A stretch of DNA of 64,000 nt, taken from NCBI GenBank assembly GCA_022577435.1, contig JAKOON010000016.1, positions 11,505,776 through 11,569,775 on the forward strand. The letters run 5' to 3'. The notes under the pieces are model-generated. The model saw only the letters and a program-made list of their open reading frames with translations. It was not told where the DNA came from and ran no database searches. Within the stretch, counting starts at the first letter, position 1, and the number at the start of each line of letters is the position of its first letter. Both the position numbers and the translations under genes were made by a program. The stretch comes from Embiotoca jacksoni (Eukaryota; Chordata; Actinopteri; Embiotocidae). Positions 38,584-64,000 of this stretch are shown here, in pieces.

Positions 38584-38859
38584 CCATAAGAGGGGGCGTG
38601 GTTTGTGTCGCAACGTCACTGATGGTTATATAGTCTGCAGCTGTGGCGGCGGGCTCGCGCTGCTGAGACAGGCAGAGCACTGAGGACCGGCGGCGCGCGC
38701 TCACAGACTCCCACTCAGCCACGCACACTCCCCAAACAAAGAGAAGCACGCGAGGCAGCAGAGCATCCCACCCTTTCAGCCGCGAGCTCACTTGCAGAAC
38801 CGCCCCCCTCCATCCCTCTCAAACAGAACCGGTCCGGTCCGAAGCTCGAGTGCACAGAA

Positions 38860-38860
<1 letters not shown>
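38584..38860 (+). promoter_or_regulatory. fscn1: fscn1 core promoter and 5'UTR
   Basis: TATATA at 38627-38632 sits about 230 bases before the start codon, placing transcription start near 38655-38660. Upstream are a CRE half site ACGTCA (38613-38618), a GC/CACCC-type box GGGGGCGTGG (38592-38601) and a one-mismatch CArG-like CCATAAGAGG (38584-38593). CREB control through a CRE is reported for mammalian FSCN1. The 5'UTR (about 38657-38859) is CpG-rich. Confidence 0.65.
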
Positions 38861-54207
<15,347 letters not shown>

Positions 54208-56485
54208 GGGAAGCAGGGGGGAAACCCACGGCAACGGAGGGGATGCGGTCGCCCACTTCTTTGATGATGCCGGAGAATGAGAGAAGTGTGACGACGCAGC
54301 ACAACAGCACTACCCGTCCTTAAATCTACCTATCCACCCCCCCCCACCCCGCCCACCCTTATATTATATCTGTACTATGACTTTATATGTTGATAAACTG
54401 CACAGAGAGAACAGGAAGGATAGAAGAAGAAGGAAGGAGACACCTCTTTCTCTCCCGCCTCCCTTTCCTTCCTTTTATCCCTCCTTCCTCCCTTTCCCAG
54501 CTCCGCTCTGCAGTGCCGACCTTTATCTGTTGCCATAGTTACCATGGGGCTGTGCACTTTTCCTGTACCGATCTGGTTCGCTGCTCGACCCGTAACTCAC
54601 TCCGTCTTCGCCTTACGATTGGGCTGACCCCCCTCCTCACCCCCCCCTCCTAGAGCAGAGCAGAGCCACGTTTAAAGAGCCCCCTCCTCGCCGAGTTAAC
54701 CCCCTCGTCTTTCTACTCGTCTCTATTGTCTGTGAGCAGCACGCGGTGGCAGTATTTATGGTGTCTGAGCTGGTCTGGTAGATCCTTTTTCCACTTGATC
54801 TAATCTCACAAAAACAGATTCGCTCTTTGGTAAAAATCCACTCGGCTACTTCCTGTTAGCTGCCTCTGAAATATCAAGAAAGCGGCGTCTGCATTTGTGA
54901 GGTTGGATCTCGTATATTTTCTGCCTCTATCAGACCAGGTTGTTTGTTTTTCATGAGCAGGCCTTGTTGCCTGGGGCGACTGTGATATAACTGGAGTGGA
55001 TTTGACGATGACAGAGATATTGAAGATGATAAGCCCCGCTCCTTTCATCTCAAGTGTAAAATAATGAAATGTAAACCTATTTCCTGTGTTGTTTTCTAGC
55101 TGTGTTCTCATTGGTCGGCGGGGAGTCTGATTTCCTGGACCAAACAGGATGTAGGAAGTTAAAACACTCGTCCTTTAACCCTTCTAAAAGCTAAAGCTAT
55201 TGTCAGGAGAAGAGTATAAAGAAAATAAGTAAAAGATAAAAAATGGTGCGGCCACATACTGTATGTTTACTGCACTCATCTTATTTGAAAGAAAAACAAA
55301 CAAAAAAAAAAAAAACACTTGCCGACGCACAGTTGGATTAATTTCTTTTTCTATGTCCAAGGCACAGACATTATCATGGGGAAGTGTACTGTAGGTAGCC
55401 ATAGCAACAGGAGTAAAATGATATACAGATGCTTTGAGAGCTGCTTTTTGATTCCCTCGACCAAACCTACACCCTCAGCCTTTATGCAGACCAAACCTTT
55501 GATACTGGATCAATGAACCGTCATCTCACACAAACCAACACAACTGGAAACCTGGTGCTCCTGACCAACGCGTTCAGAAACGTCACCATCACGTCGAGCA
55601 TCTCGCACACTGTCTGGACAAACAGTGATTTTACTTTTGCACCCGAGAACCCCGCGGCCCCTTTAACCTCTGCTTCTTCTTTGGTTTTAATTTCAGTCTG
55701 AGCAGCGTCGTGACAGCATTTCTAACGATATACAACGAAATTTCACTCGTTTTTTTTTTGTTGTTGGATTTTTCTGTTTCCGATTCGTCAGTGAAGGGGG
55801 GAGGGGGGGGAGGATTTGTTAAAAAACAGAGAAAAGAATCGGACTTTCAATTTGTCGTTCATTACATTGAAATGTTCTGTAACTGCAGTCATGTAGCACA
55901 TCGCTCCCACCGATTCTCCACCCTTCAGCGGCCCGTTTTCTCCGCGACAGAAACGGTTTCCATCTGCAGATTTTTACAACACAGCAACGACACAATGCAC
56001 TCGTCCCCGAAACCATCGGGCTCCTCCACCCATCACCAAGCATTCCTCTGATGTGGAAATCGGTTTGGAAAACCAATCACTGTAGTCCCATGAAATGATT
56101 GTAGCCAGATCCTCACCAAGTCTGTCGAACTCGGACGTTCTTTTTGCATGAAGGGTTGAGAATCTCAAGCGAACGAAAGGAGCGGCTGTCCTCGGTGAAA
56201 AACAGCATCCCCGAGGCAACCGAAGCTTAGACAAACGGATGTGGAAGGGGAAACATGTGGTAATGACTGTGCCTTACTCTTGAGTTTTTGGGCAGTAGGA
56301 AATTTAAAAAGAATAAAAAATAAACAAAAAAAAAAGAATGAAAGTCCACATCTTTGATTTGTATAACTGGAACTTCCTTTTGTATTATTATTTTGTATCA
56401 TTTTTTTGATATTGTGGATTAATCTCTCTCGTGCCATTGGTTCACCTAAAATCCAACGACCAATAAAACTGGGATTTGGAACGCT
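54208..56485 (+). other. fscn1: fscn1 3'UTR
   Basis: The best poly(A) signal is AATAAA at 56462-56467, followed about 30 bases later by a T-rich stretch (GTTGTTTTTC). An earlier AATAAA at 56312 is embedded in an A-rich tract and may be a minor site. The UTR is about 2.28 kb. It contains 8-mer seed matches for miR-143 (55045-55052, 55521-55528), miR-145 (55542-55549, 56365-56372) and miR-133 (55137-55144), and a 7-mer for miR-145 (54989-54995). Confidence 0.75.
56462..56467 (+). terminator. fscn1: fscn1 poly(A) signal AATAAA
   Basis: CCAATAAAACTGGG is followed by a T-rich downstream element near 56497-56515. It is the first signal after the stop codon with a convincing downstream element. The UTR length is inferred from it. 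Confidence 0.6.
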
Positions 56486-57725
56486 ACAGGTCTCCAGTTG
56501 TTTTTCTTTTCTTCTTTTCTGGGAAATTTCACTTGAGGCCTTCATTGTTCCCTTGAAGAAATAGTTTCTTTTTAAAACATACATGTAGTTAAAAGTCATA
56601 TTGGACATTTAAACGGGTTTAGTTGCAGTTCTTCAAGCTCCACGAAACCAGGATGCAGTTCGGCTGACTTTTTAGTTTGCAGCTATTTAAACCCGAATGA
56701 ACCCTCAGCCATTTTCAGGGTAATTTTGGTACCTTTACTTTCAAGCTCATATCAGTCATTATAGGGGCTAACCATTCATGCTATATCTTGTTTTGTTTTT
56801 TTCAGGACACCTAAGGCTATCCGAATCCTCCAATGTTTTGGTTTGATAATATTTTATATTGGTCTTTATATCAAAGGAAAAAAATGAATCGTATGATGTG
56901 ATGTTTCTACATGTATCTCACCAGAGAATATTGGCAGTAGAGAAAGCTTTTCATCATTGTGTAGAATCTCTATCTGAATCATGTTTGTGAGACACCATGA
57001 CTCGGCGTTATGAAAGAAATATTTGCCTAGCGCCTGACGGACAGAAATGTCATTGTTCTGTTCAGTCTTGCACACACAACTTTTGACTCACTGCTTTAAA
57101 AAAACAAAAAAAACAACATATAAATTCTGATTAAATTTGGACTTGATGGCTACATATTTGATTTAGTGCTAATGGACTATCACTAAACAGGGTTTTGAGA
57201 GCGTTTTCACTGTGCACACCAGAGCAAAGCTCGACAGCCACACTGTGCAACGTTACGGTTGCTAAGCTATAATTGGAAAATGTCTCTGTTTGAGGGAAAC
57301 TGACGTTTGGAAAACTGCAAATATTTAATGCTCTCTCGTGCACATTTTACTTTTCAATTCAATGACTTTAGGGAACTTGAGACCGATGACATGTTTGATT
57401 GCGTTTGAAAATAAGCTCACGCTAAGAGGATCTCGGGCCACATTCTCCGTTGATCTCACCAAGTGATTTTACGTCCTCAAAGCTTCATGATAGTCATCGG
57501 CCGTCCCGCATACTTCTGGAAACCATTGTGTTTTCTTGCTCGGCTCATTTCTCATGTAATCACAGCTTCATGTCGGGCCTCCTGCCATTTTCAGACCACA
57601 GCGGCTACATGTGTTGTCCCACTTACACACACTTGTATGGAAACGCACACTTTTCCTGTCTGCTGAATAGAGCCTTTGTCTTGAAACATTTATTTGAGTG
57701 CAGAGAAAGGGCAACCCCTCTAAAA

Positions 57726-57735
57726 CACACACACT

Positions 57736-57766
<31 letters not shown>

Positions 57767-57773
57767 GCACGCG

Positions 57774-57840
<67 letters not shown>
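57726..57840. repeat. (CA)n microsatellite with CG interruptions
   Basis: CA units interrupted by GCACGCACGCGCACGC near 57763-57778. Confidence 0.95.
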
Positions 57841-58249
57841 GGTCCAAGGTGGTAATGCACTGATGGAGCCTCCCGAGCAGGTCTCTAATTCATTTCCCCT
57901 GTCAGGTTCACAGATCCCAGAGGAACACCCAACATGGCAAAACAAACACACACCAACCCACCACACTAATCCCTCTCCCCCCCCACCCTCCCACCTCCCT
58001 CCCTGCCTGCCTGCTCCAACCATCTCCTCCCTCCAATCCCTTTAATCCTCATACTCGTCTCCTCTCTCTCTCTCTCCCACTCCTCCCTCCTCTGAATGAT
58101 TCTGCTGAAAAGATGAGTCACTCAAAATATGACCCAGATCCCAAGAATGGGTGCAGTGGTTTGTGGGTAAAATGTCAGACTGCAGGCAGAGCTGGGTAGT
58201 TGCCTGCCTCCCCCCACCCACCCGCTCTCTCTGAATAAATGAGTGAGCG

Positions 58250-58600
58250 AAGAGAGGCAGGGATGGGGGGAGGTGTTAAAGGAGGGAGGAGGAGAGGCCG
58301 TGTGTGCAAAATGGCCACCGTCTCCACCCACAAACCGAGTCCCCCCCCCCTGCACCCCAGCCAGCCACTGCGTTACCATGGAAACAGCAGCTGCCAGAAG
58401 CTTGAGAGGTCTGAATCAAAGAAGCGAGCGAGTGTCTGGCATCGTCGGGGCGAGAAATGTCAAAAACCTTCATTCATTACATCCTAAATGCCAGGGCCTC
58501 GTGAGGTTTGTGGAGGGGGTGGGGCTGCACAGAGAGCTAAGAGGGGACAGGAGGAGGAGGAGGAGGAAGGGGATGTCTCCCTTTGATCACAGAAGAGCTC
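58250..58600. promoter_or_regulatory. Candidate regulatory block downstream of fscn1
   Basis: Low-repeat, GC-rich sequence containing an X-box-like GTTACCATGGAAAC (58372-58385) and AAAATGGCCACC (58309-58320), a YY1-like motif. No reading frame in it resembles a known protein. Confidence 0.35.
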
Positions 58601-58664
58601 ATCATGGAGGAAACAGCACACGGCTGCACTCTGCTGAGCTCCTCTTATATCTCCTATATTCAAC

Positions 58665-58700
<36 letters not shown>

Positions 58701-59169
58701 ACACTCCCCTCCATCTCTCATCTGACCTCCCCTCAATCAGCTCTCTGTGCTCTAATCAAATCTACATCCACCCGTGTTGTTCCACCCCTCACAGGTCCAG
58801 GCTGTCAGGCAGCGGGTCAGTCAGTAATCTCTTCAGGCGATGTGACGGAGCAGCACGGTGACTCCCAATCAGCCATCGGAGACAGAGCGGGCTCCTCCTG
58901 CGTACTGTCACACCTTCAGAGGACGATAAAGCAGTTTCCTGAAATCTAAAAGACACGAAACACACAACGAAATATGGCAACGCCGTTAAACACGTTCATT
59001 TCTGGGTAAAATAATCAAAGCCGGCCGTTGTGTTGACGGGTGATGCGTTCGGTGTGCGATTTGAAACAACACTACCTTCTTGAAATTCCAGTACTACACA
59101 AGTAAGAGTACTGACATGTAAGAGTACTACATGTTAGTGTACTGAGGGAAGTACGTGATTTGGGAGACT

Positions 59170-59330
59170 CTAAACCACAAATGTCAACCGAATGGAGGTG
59201 CTGGAGGAAGGTCAGGCGTCACACAAGTCAAAAAGAGTCTACCTCCAGGGACCATGAATATCTGAACAAAGTTGAATGGTGATGGCACATTTCAATGTGG
59301 ATGTAAGAGGTGAACTTCAATGGCCCTACA
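59170..59330 (+). repeat. Dispersed teleost repeat, second family
   Basis: ACCACAAATGTCAACC, GGTGCTGGAGGAAGGTCAGG and CCAGGGACCATGAATATCTG follow the family order. Confidence 0.65.
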
Positions 59331-59894
59331 GCCATGCTGTTAGTATTGATTAAACTCTTTTTTTTTTTTAATAAAAGACAGAACATTTTGTAAGCGGGAT
59401 GTCAAAAGAATACAAATATTTCAATGTAATTTGGGTATCAGGCAAATAATTAAGACCTTGGTGGTGATCCAGATGTTAGATTTTGACCATCTGATGTGAA
59501 TTTGCTTTTCGATGAGAAAATGGATTCAGTCGACTTGAAAGTAACAAGAAAGATGCCTTTAGGTGCAACAGCAACATCCCACTGAGACACATTTAAGTAT
59601 TTAGTTTGTAAGTACGGAAACATTAAAAATACAAATGGAAACAGAAAAATTATAATTTGAACGGTATCAGCAATATCACAATAATCAGTGTGTGTGTGTG
59701 TGTGTGTGTGTGTGTAGGGGGGGGGTTACAGCTGTAAAAGCACACGCTCATTAAAAATATACACACTCATTATAGATACACACAAACAGTAACAGACAAA
59801 CAAAGCCAGCGGACGTGAAGCAGCAGAAACCATCAGGGGAGCAAATGCTGCCAGACACCAGCAGTCCCAGAGGACGAGGCAACAGAGGGCTTCA

Positions 59895-59949
<55 letters not shown>

Positions 59950-62084
59950 AACATAGAAATGTGTGACTCTTGGGGTATGAAGGTCGTCTGGGTTACCACA
60001 TATGATGCAGAGACTATAGAGCCTGTTCGTGTGTGTCTGTGTGTCTGTCTGTCTGTCTGTGAACAGACATTACCGTCACACTCGCTCCAGAATAACAGGA
60101 AGACACAGCAGAGGTGGTGTTTGTCCATCTCAGGTGTCCCAGAAGATATGTAGGTCATGTCTGGTTTATATTTTCAGGCAACAACTCAGCTGTGTTTCAT
60201 TCAGAGCTTCGGGTCCACAACAACCATTCAGTGAGTGTTTGTTTGTCGGGATTCGAATAGAGGACGCTGTTATTGTGCTGACTGAACGGCTGATTCACAC
60301 AAAGCTTAATGCAGTTAAGGCCAGACCATGTTCTCATACACAATGGTGATTCAAAGTACTTTGAATATCACATAAAAGACAGAAAACAAATAACCTAGAA
60401 TAAAACAAGAAAAAACAAAATTCGTATGTACAAAGAAGTCCTGCTAATTGATATGCAACATAATGGGGTAGAGCTATAAATAGCATTGTAAACATACTGA
60501 TATTTAATTTACAAGAATATAAGAAGCTACAGCCATATCAACTGTTCTGTGTGCTCGACTTAGACATCTAACAACTGCTTGTGTGACTTAAACAGTCGAT
60601 TCAACTTAAAATCTCAAGTGTATGAGTTCAGGTAACTTTGTTTTTTTTTGTTGTTGTTTTTTTTAAACCCAACAAGAGGACTTTAAACTAATTATTCAAC
60701 CTAAGTTCTGCTTAATCACATTTTGAAGGCAGCAGTGCTATTATGCTTGACTAAGTTGAAAGAACTTGAACCAATGAACGAGCTAAAAAAAAACAACGTG
60801 TCAATATTACTCGTTATTATTGTCATTCATTTGCCCAGACTGGTAAGCAGAAGAAATCAAGAATATATCGGTGAGTCCAGACAGATTGTAACTATTTCTG
60901 TGCCAGGTTTAGGCCCTTGATGAGCCATTTTGTAAAAGAGTCCTAACACGGGCCGAAAGAACCGTTTAATCAACAGATCCAAACTGGATACGAAACTTTG
61001 AAACTTTTATTTTTGTGACCAGGGTCTGGTCTGAACACGTGTGGCACAGGTATAGTAGGAACAATGCTGCTGCTAACGGGCAATCAGGAGGCAGGCAGAA
61101 AGGAATAATTAGGTTCATAGTCAGCAGGTGTGAGAGGCTGCAGCTTACCGCCACACTCTGACAACAACGCCTGACGTGCCTTCTCCGTGTCAATGGGACT
61201 ATTGTGCTCAAGTCTGGCTCGGGTAATTTAAACTTGTGGGTTTTTTTTGTTTGATCAGTAACTATGTTTTATAACCATTGCAAGTGTTTTATTATTTGGG
61301 TAATGTGGAGATAGGCACCTTGAGATATTGTGTTTTGAATCGTTTATGTCGGTTTATAGGCGTGCCATAACGTTTTATTGCAGGGAGCTGAAAGGTGTTG
61401 GATTGTCAGCTGATGCAAAGGTCTGTTATGAATTCATCTAGCAATGCAAATCATTCTGACCTCAAAGCAAATTTGTAACAGAGCTCCTTTTGTGTCCATG
61501 TGGAGAACTGAATCTTGGTTGTTTAAGTGGAAGGGATTTTAGTTCTGTTATTTTGGGATATCTTTCCGAGTGTAATTTGTTTTAATCCTGTCTCCTGTTT
61601 TCCTGGTGCAGCAGGTGGAGGCCTCCAGTCACAGGTGTGGTCAGCACGCTGGGAGTGAGGATATTTATGGTTTGTGGTGGTGGTGTTATTTAAGTATGTT
61701 GTATTTTGTCACCTGGTAAAATACTTTAAGTGCTCCATCAGTGGGTGGTTTGGCTTCCAGCTGTAGTATGACTTTTTTTTTTTTTCCTGAGTGCTGGTCT
61801 GTGCGTGAGTGATTTCTCTGTGGACATGAGCTGAGAGCGCACATCAAATTATCAACTCTGGAAATCGGCAACGGAGAACCTTAAAATACTTCAGCAAGCT
61901 TACGGCAATAAAGCAGTACGCTGGGAGAGGTGTCTCTGTCCAAAACCAAAGAAGGCACTTCAGGCCAGGAGCTCAACCAAGCGAGATTTCTTTGCCATCC
62001 ACAGGTCTCCGAGGGTCAGACTGTCAACGTTGAGTTGTCCTGCGATGTTCTGATGTATTTATGGGAAAACATCTGACCGCCTGA

Positions 62085-62200
62085 ACTTGGGTTCTCCCAA
62101 AAATGTCAAAAACATCTCTAACAAAGTTGTAGGATTTATCCTCAGAGGACCACGAATGTCTGCTCTGTACCATCTAATAGCCGTTGAGATGCCCGAGTCA
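62085..62200 (+). repeat. Dispersed teleost repeat fragment, second family
   Basis: AGGATTTATCCTCAGAGGAC, CACGAATGTCTG and TAGCCGTTGAGATG match the family. Confidence 0.55.
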
Positions 62201-63799
62201 GAACTAAGGTTGCGGTTCAAGTTCACCGACCGGTTGCAAGGCAACAAAGATGAGCGCTGAATACAGTAGAAACCAATCAGGACACTTCAGTTTAAAATGT
62301 ATTTAAGATCATAATAGGTTAGTCAGCATATTAACATGCAGCCTACTGTTGTCTGGTGATTGACTCAAATGTCCTTTTGTTGCATTTTACAGTTTTCGAT
62401 CCTCGTATGAATTCTTCTGCTGGGCTTCTCGAAATGTTCTTAAAACAAAACAAAACAAAAACAAACTCGCTCCGTCTTCTAATCTTGGCTGCAGAGCGGG
62501 TGTTGGACGTATCAGTGTGTGTGAGTGACAGCGCTGCGTCCCCAAAAGTCTCCTTTTATTCAGCCTAATCATGTCAGCTAAGCCGGTCCTTTTGTTGTCT
62601 GAATTAAATGAGTCATTAGCAGATAATTCTCTTTAATACTATCCAACTGTAATCCACGACCCGTGCTCGTGCGCGTCGGGCCCTCGGGCGCCTTTCAAAA
62701 GAAAAAAACAGAGCAGCAGAAGATTTCTTGAGAAGAGAGGTTGTTTTCAGGGGTTCGGTGTCTGAGGTCAGCGTTTGTAGAGGGCGACCGCGTTAGTCAT
62801 GGAGTTTACCGCATCACAAACTGCAACGGTACACAACGGATCTCTTTTTAAAGGTGCGGTGCCAAGACTTCGGATCAGTTTACTCCTCATGACGGCACCA
62901 CTGAGCAGACTAATGTCTGCAGCGGTCCAACTGCTGAAAGAGCTTTGTTAAGTCTGGGAAATAAACCCGATGATGTCATCATGATGTCAGCAGCGTTAGC
63001 TGGGTTTTATAATACAACGGCAGGAGTTTGGAAAGCTTTAATCCAGCGGGGAAGGTCTGCTTTGCTTTTAGCCGTGCTCGGAGAACAGCAGGATGCCAGT
63101 GCTGCAGCTGCTTCAGAAACATCTCGACAACTATCGGGAGTCATCGGCAGTAACTTTGGAACAAGTTTTGATCTCGCTAAGACGAATCCCGCCGACTGAG
63201 ACCTGGACTTTTCCTCTGGCACCACGAGGTTGTTCTTTTTTTTTTGTGTGTAATGTCTCAACATGTACCAGATACAAATACCTTGTACACGTTGAGACAT
63301 TTCATTTGTCATATTTTAACATTGCTAATCAAATGTTGGCATGTTAGCACGGCTGCACAGTTCATCTGGTTCCCTGTGACAGTCCCTCAGCTGTCCGTCT
63401 CCTTTCTTCTGTCTCTCAAATGAAGTGCCGTAGCCGTGTGAAGTCATGTTGTCGTGCGGTCTGTGGAAGCCCCTCCCGGCACTGAATGTAGTTTAAATAC
63501 ATTGTAGATGATTGGATTCATGGCCGTTTGGCTGCTGCTGAATCTGATTAAAGTCCAACTCTGGCTCACAAGAAAAACCAGTCTGGTTCGTAGCACCCAT
63601 GACCGAAACCAAGAGGACCCCAGGGCCAGGACGGAGGTTCGCTGTGCCGCGTTAACACACACTGCATGCAGAAACAAGAGGCTGTGAGTGTGTAACTGTT
63701 TGTGTGTGTGTGTGTGTGTGGCAAAGTGATTTGTCACACTCGCAGCACACTTGGCTGAACAAAGAAGTCCCCTCTCTCAGTAACATCACAAAGCTCAGC

Positions 63800-64000
63800 G
63801 GTCGCTACGCCGTGATTGGAGAAAAAAAAACCTCCGTCTGTCATGTGATTGGTGCGTTGCCCGGAGGCTCAGTTATCATGAGTCAGCCCCTTTTTCCTGC
63901 ATGAGACGCGGGGCGGCGGGGAGGTCGGGGGGGGGAGGGGGGGTCTGGCTTTCCTGGCAAGTGTAGATCTGTGCGAGGGAGCGTGTCGAAGCAACGTGAA
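63800..64000. promoter_or_regulatory. Promoter-like CpG-rich sequence at the right edge
   Basis: Two ATTGG (CCAAT) boxes at 63815-63819 and 63848-63852, a TGAGTCAGC AP-1/MARE-like site at 63879-63887 and GC boxes (GGGGCGGCGGGG near 63910) precede CpG-rich DNA running off the window. This may be the promoter of the next gene to the right. Confidence 0.35.

Larger units (their letters stand above)
56490..63800. other. Non-coding region downstream of fscn1
   Basis: No recognisable gene, including no RNF216 exon (the human neighbour). Contents are repeats listed separately, an inverted repeat at 63252-63301 and simple repeats near 58671, 59690 and 59898. Confidence 0.55.

Noticed and set aside
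56312..56317. Earlier AATAAA as the main fscn1 poly(A) signal
   Set aside because: It is embedded in an A-rich tract without a clear downstream GU-rich element; 56462 is better supported.

Overview
This window is nuclear DNA from a teleost fish, most likely a percomorph. The evidence is short-intron vertebrate gene structure, very dense (CA/GT)n microsatellites, teleost-type Tc1 and LINE remnants, and a cytoplasmic beta-actin beginning MEDEIAAL, a start I associate with percomorph beta-actins. The species cannot be named from the sequence.

Two complete protein-coding genes are supported. (1) Beta-actin (actb) lies on the minus strand. Its promoter is near 11190-11284 (CCAAT, CArG and TATA boxes), non-coding exon 1 near 11102-11190, and five coding exons between 9377 and 7272 encode exactly 375 residues. 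The 3'UTR ends with a poly(A) signal at 6621-6626. (2) Fascin (fscn1) lies on the plus strand. A TATA box is at 38627, five coding exons lie between 38860 and 54207 (500 residues), and a 2.3-kb 3'UTR ends with a poly(A) signal at 56462. The genes are head to head, about 27.5 kb apart. This matches the human ACTB/FSCN1 neighbourhood on 7p22 and is therefore old synteny. Actin is the filament subunit and fascin is the protein that bundles those filaments.

Layout. 1-6600 is non-coding, with a CpG-rich promoter-like island at about 600-1300. 6605-11284 is actb. 11300-38450 is a repeat-rich intergenic region holding a LINE 3' end with a GATA tail, a degenerate Tc1 transposon, several copies of two dispersed teleost repeat families, and an isolated CCAAT plus CArG module at 21036-21063. 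38450-56485 is fscn1, whose 10.7-kb intron 1 holds more repeats and candidate regulatory DNA. 56490-64000 is non-coding, and its last 200 bases look like another promoter.

No unknown gene system, operon, CRISPR array or toxin system is present. The most useful observations are regulatory. The fscn1 3'UTR carries paired 8-mer seed matches for miR-143 and miR-145 plus one for miR-133. A conserved block of the actb 3'UTR is tandemly duplicated. (GU)n and (CA)n tracts flank fscn1 exon 2. Three near-perfect fold-back hairpins lie in non-coding DNA.
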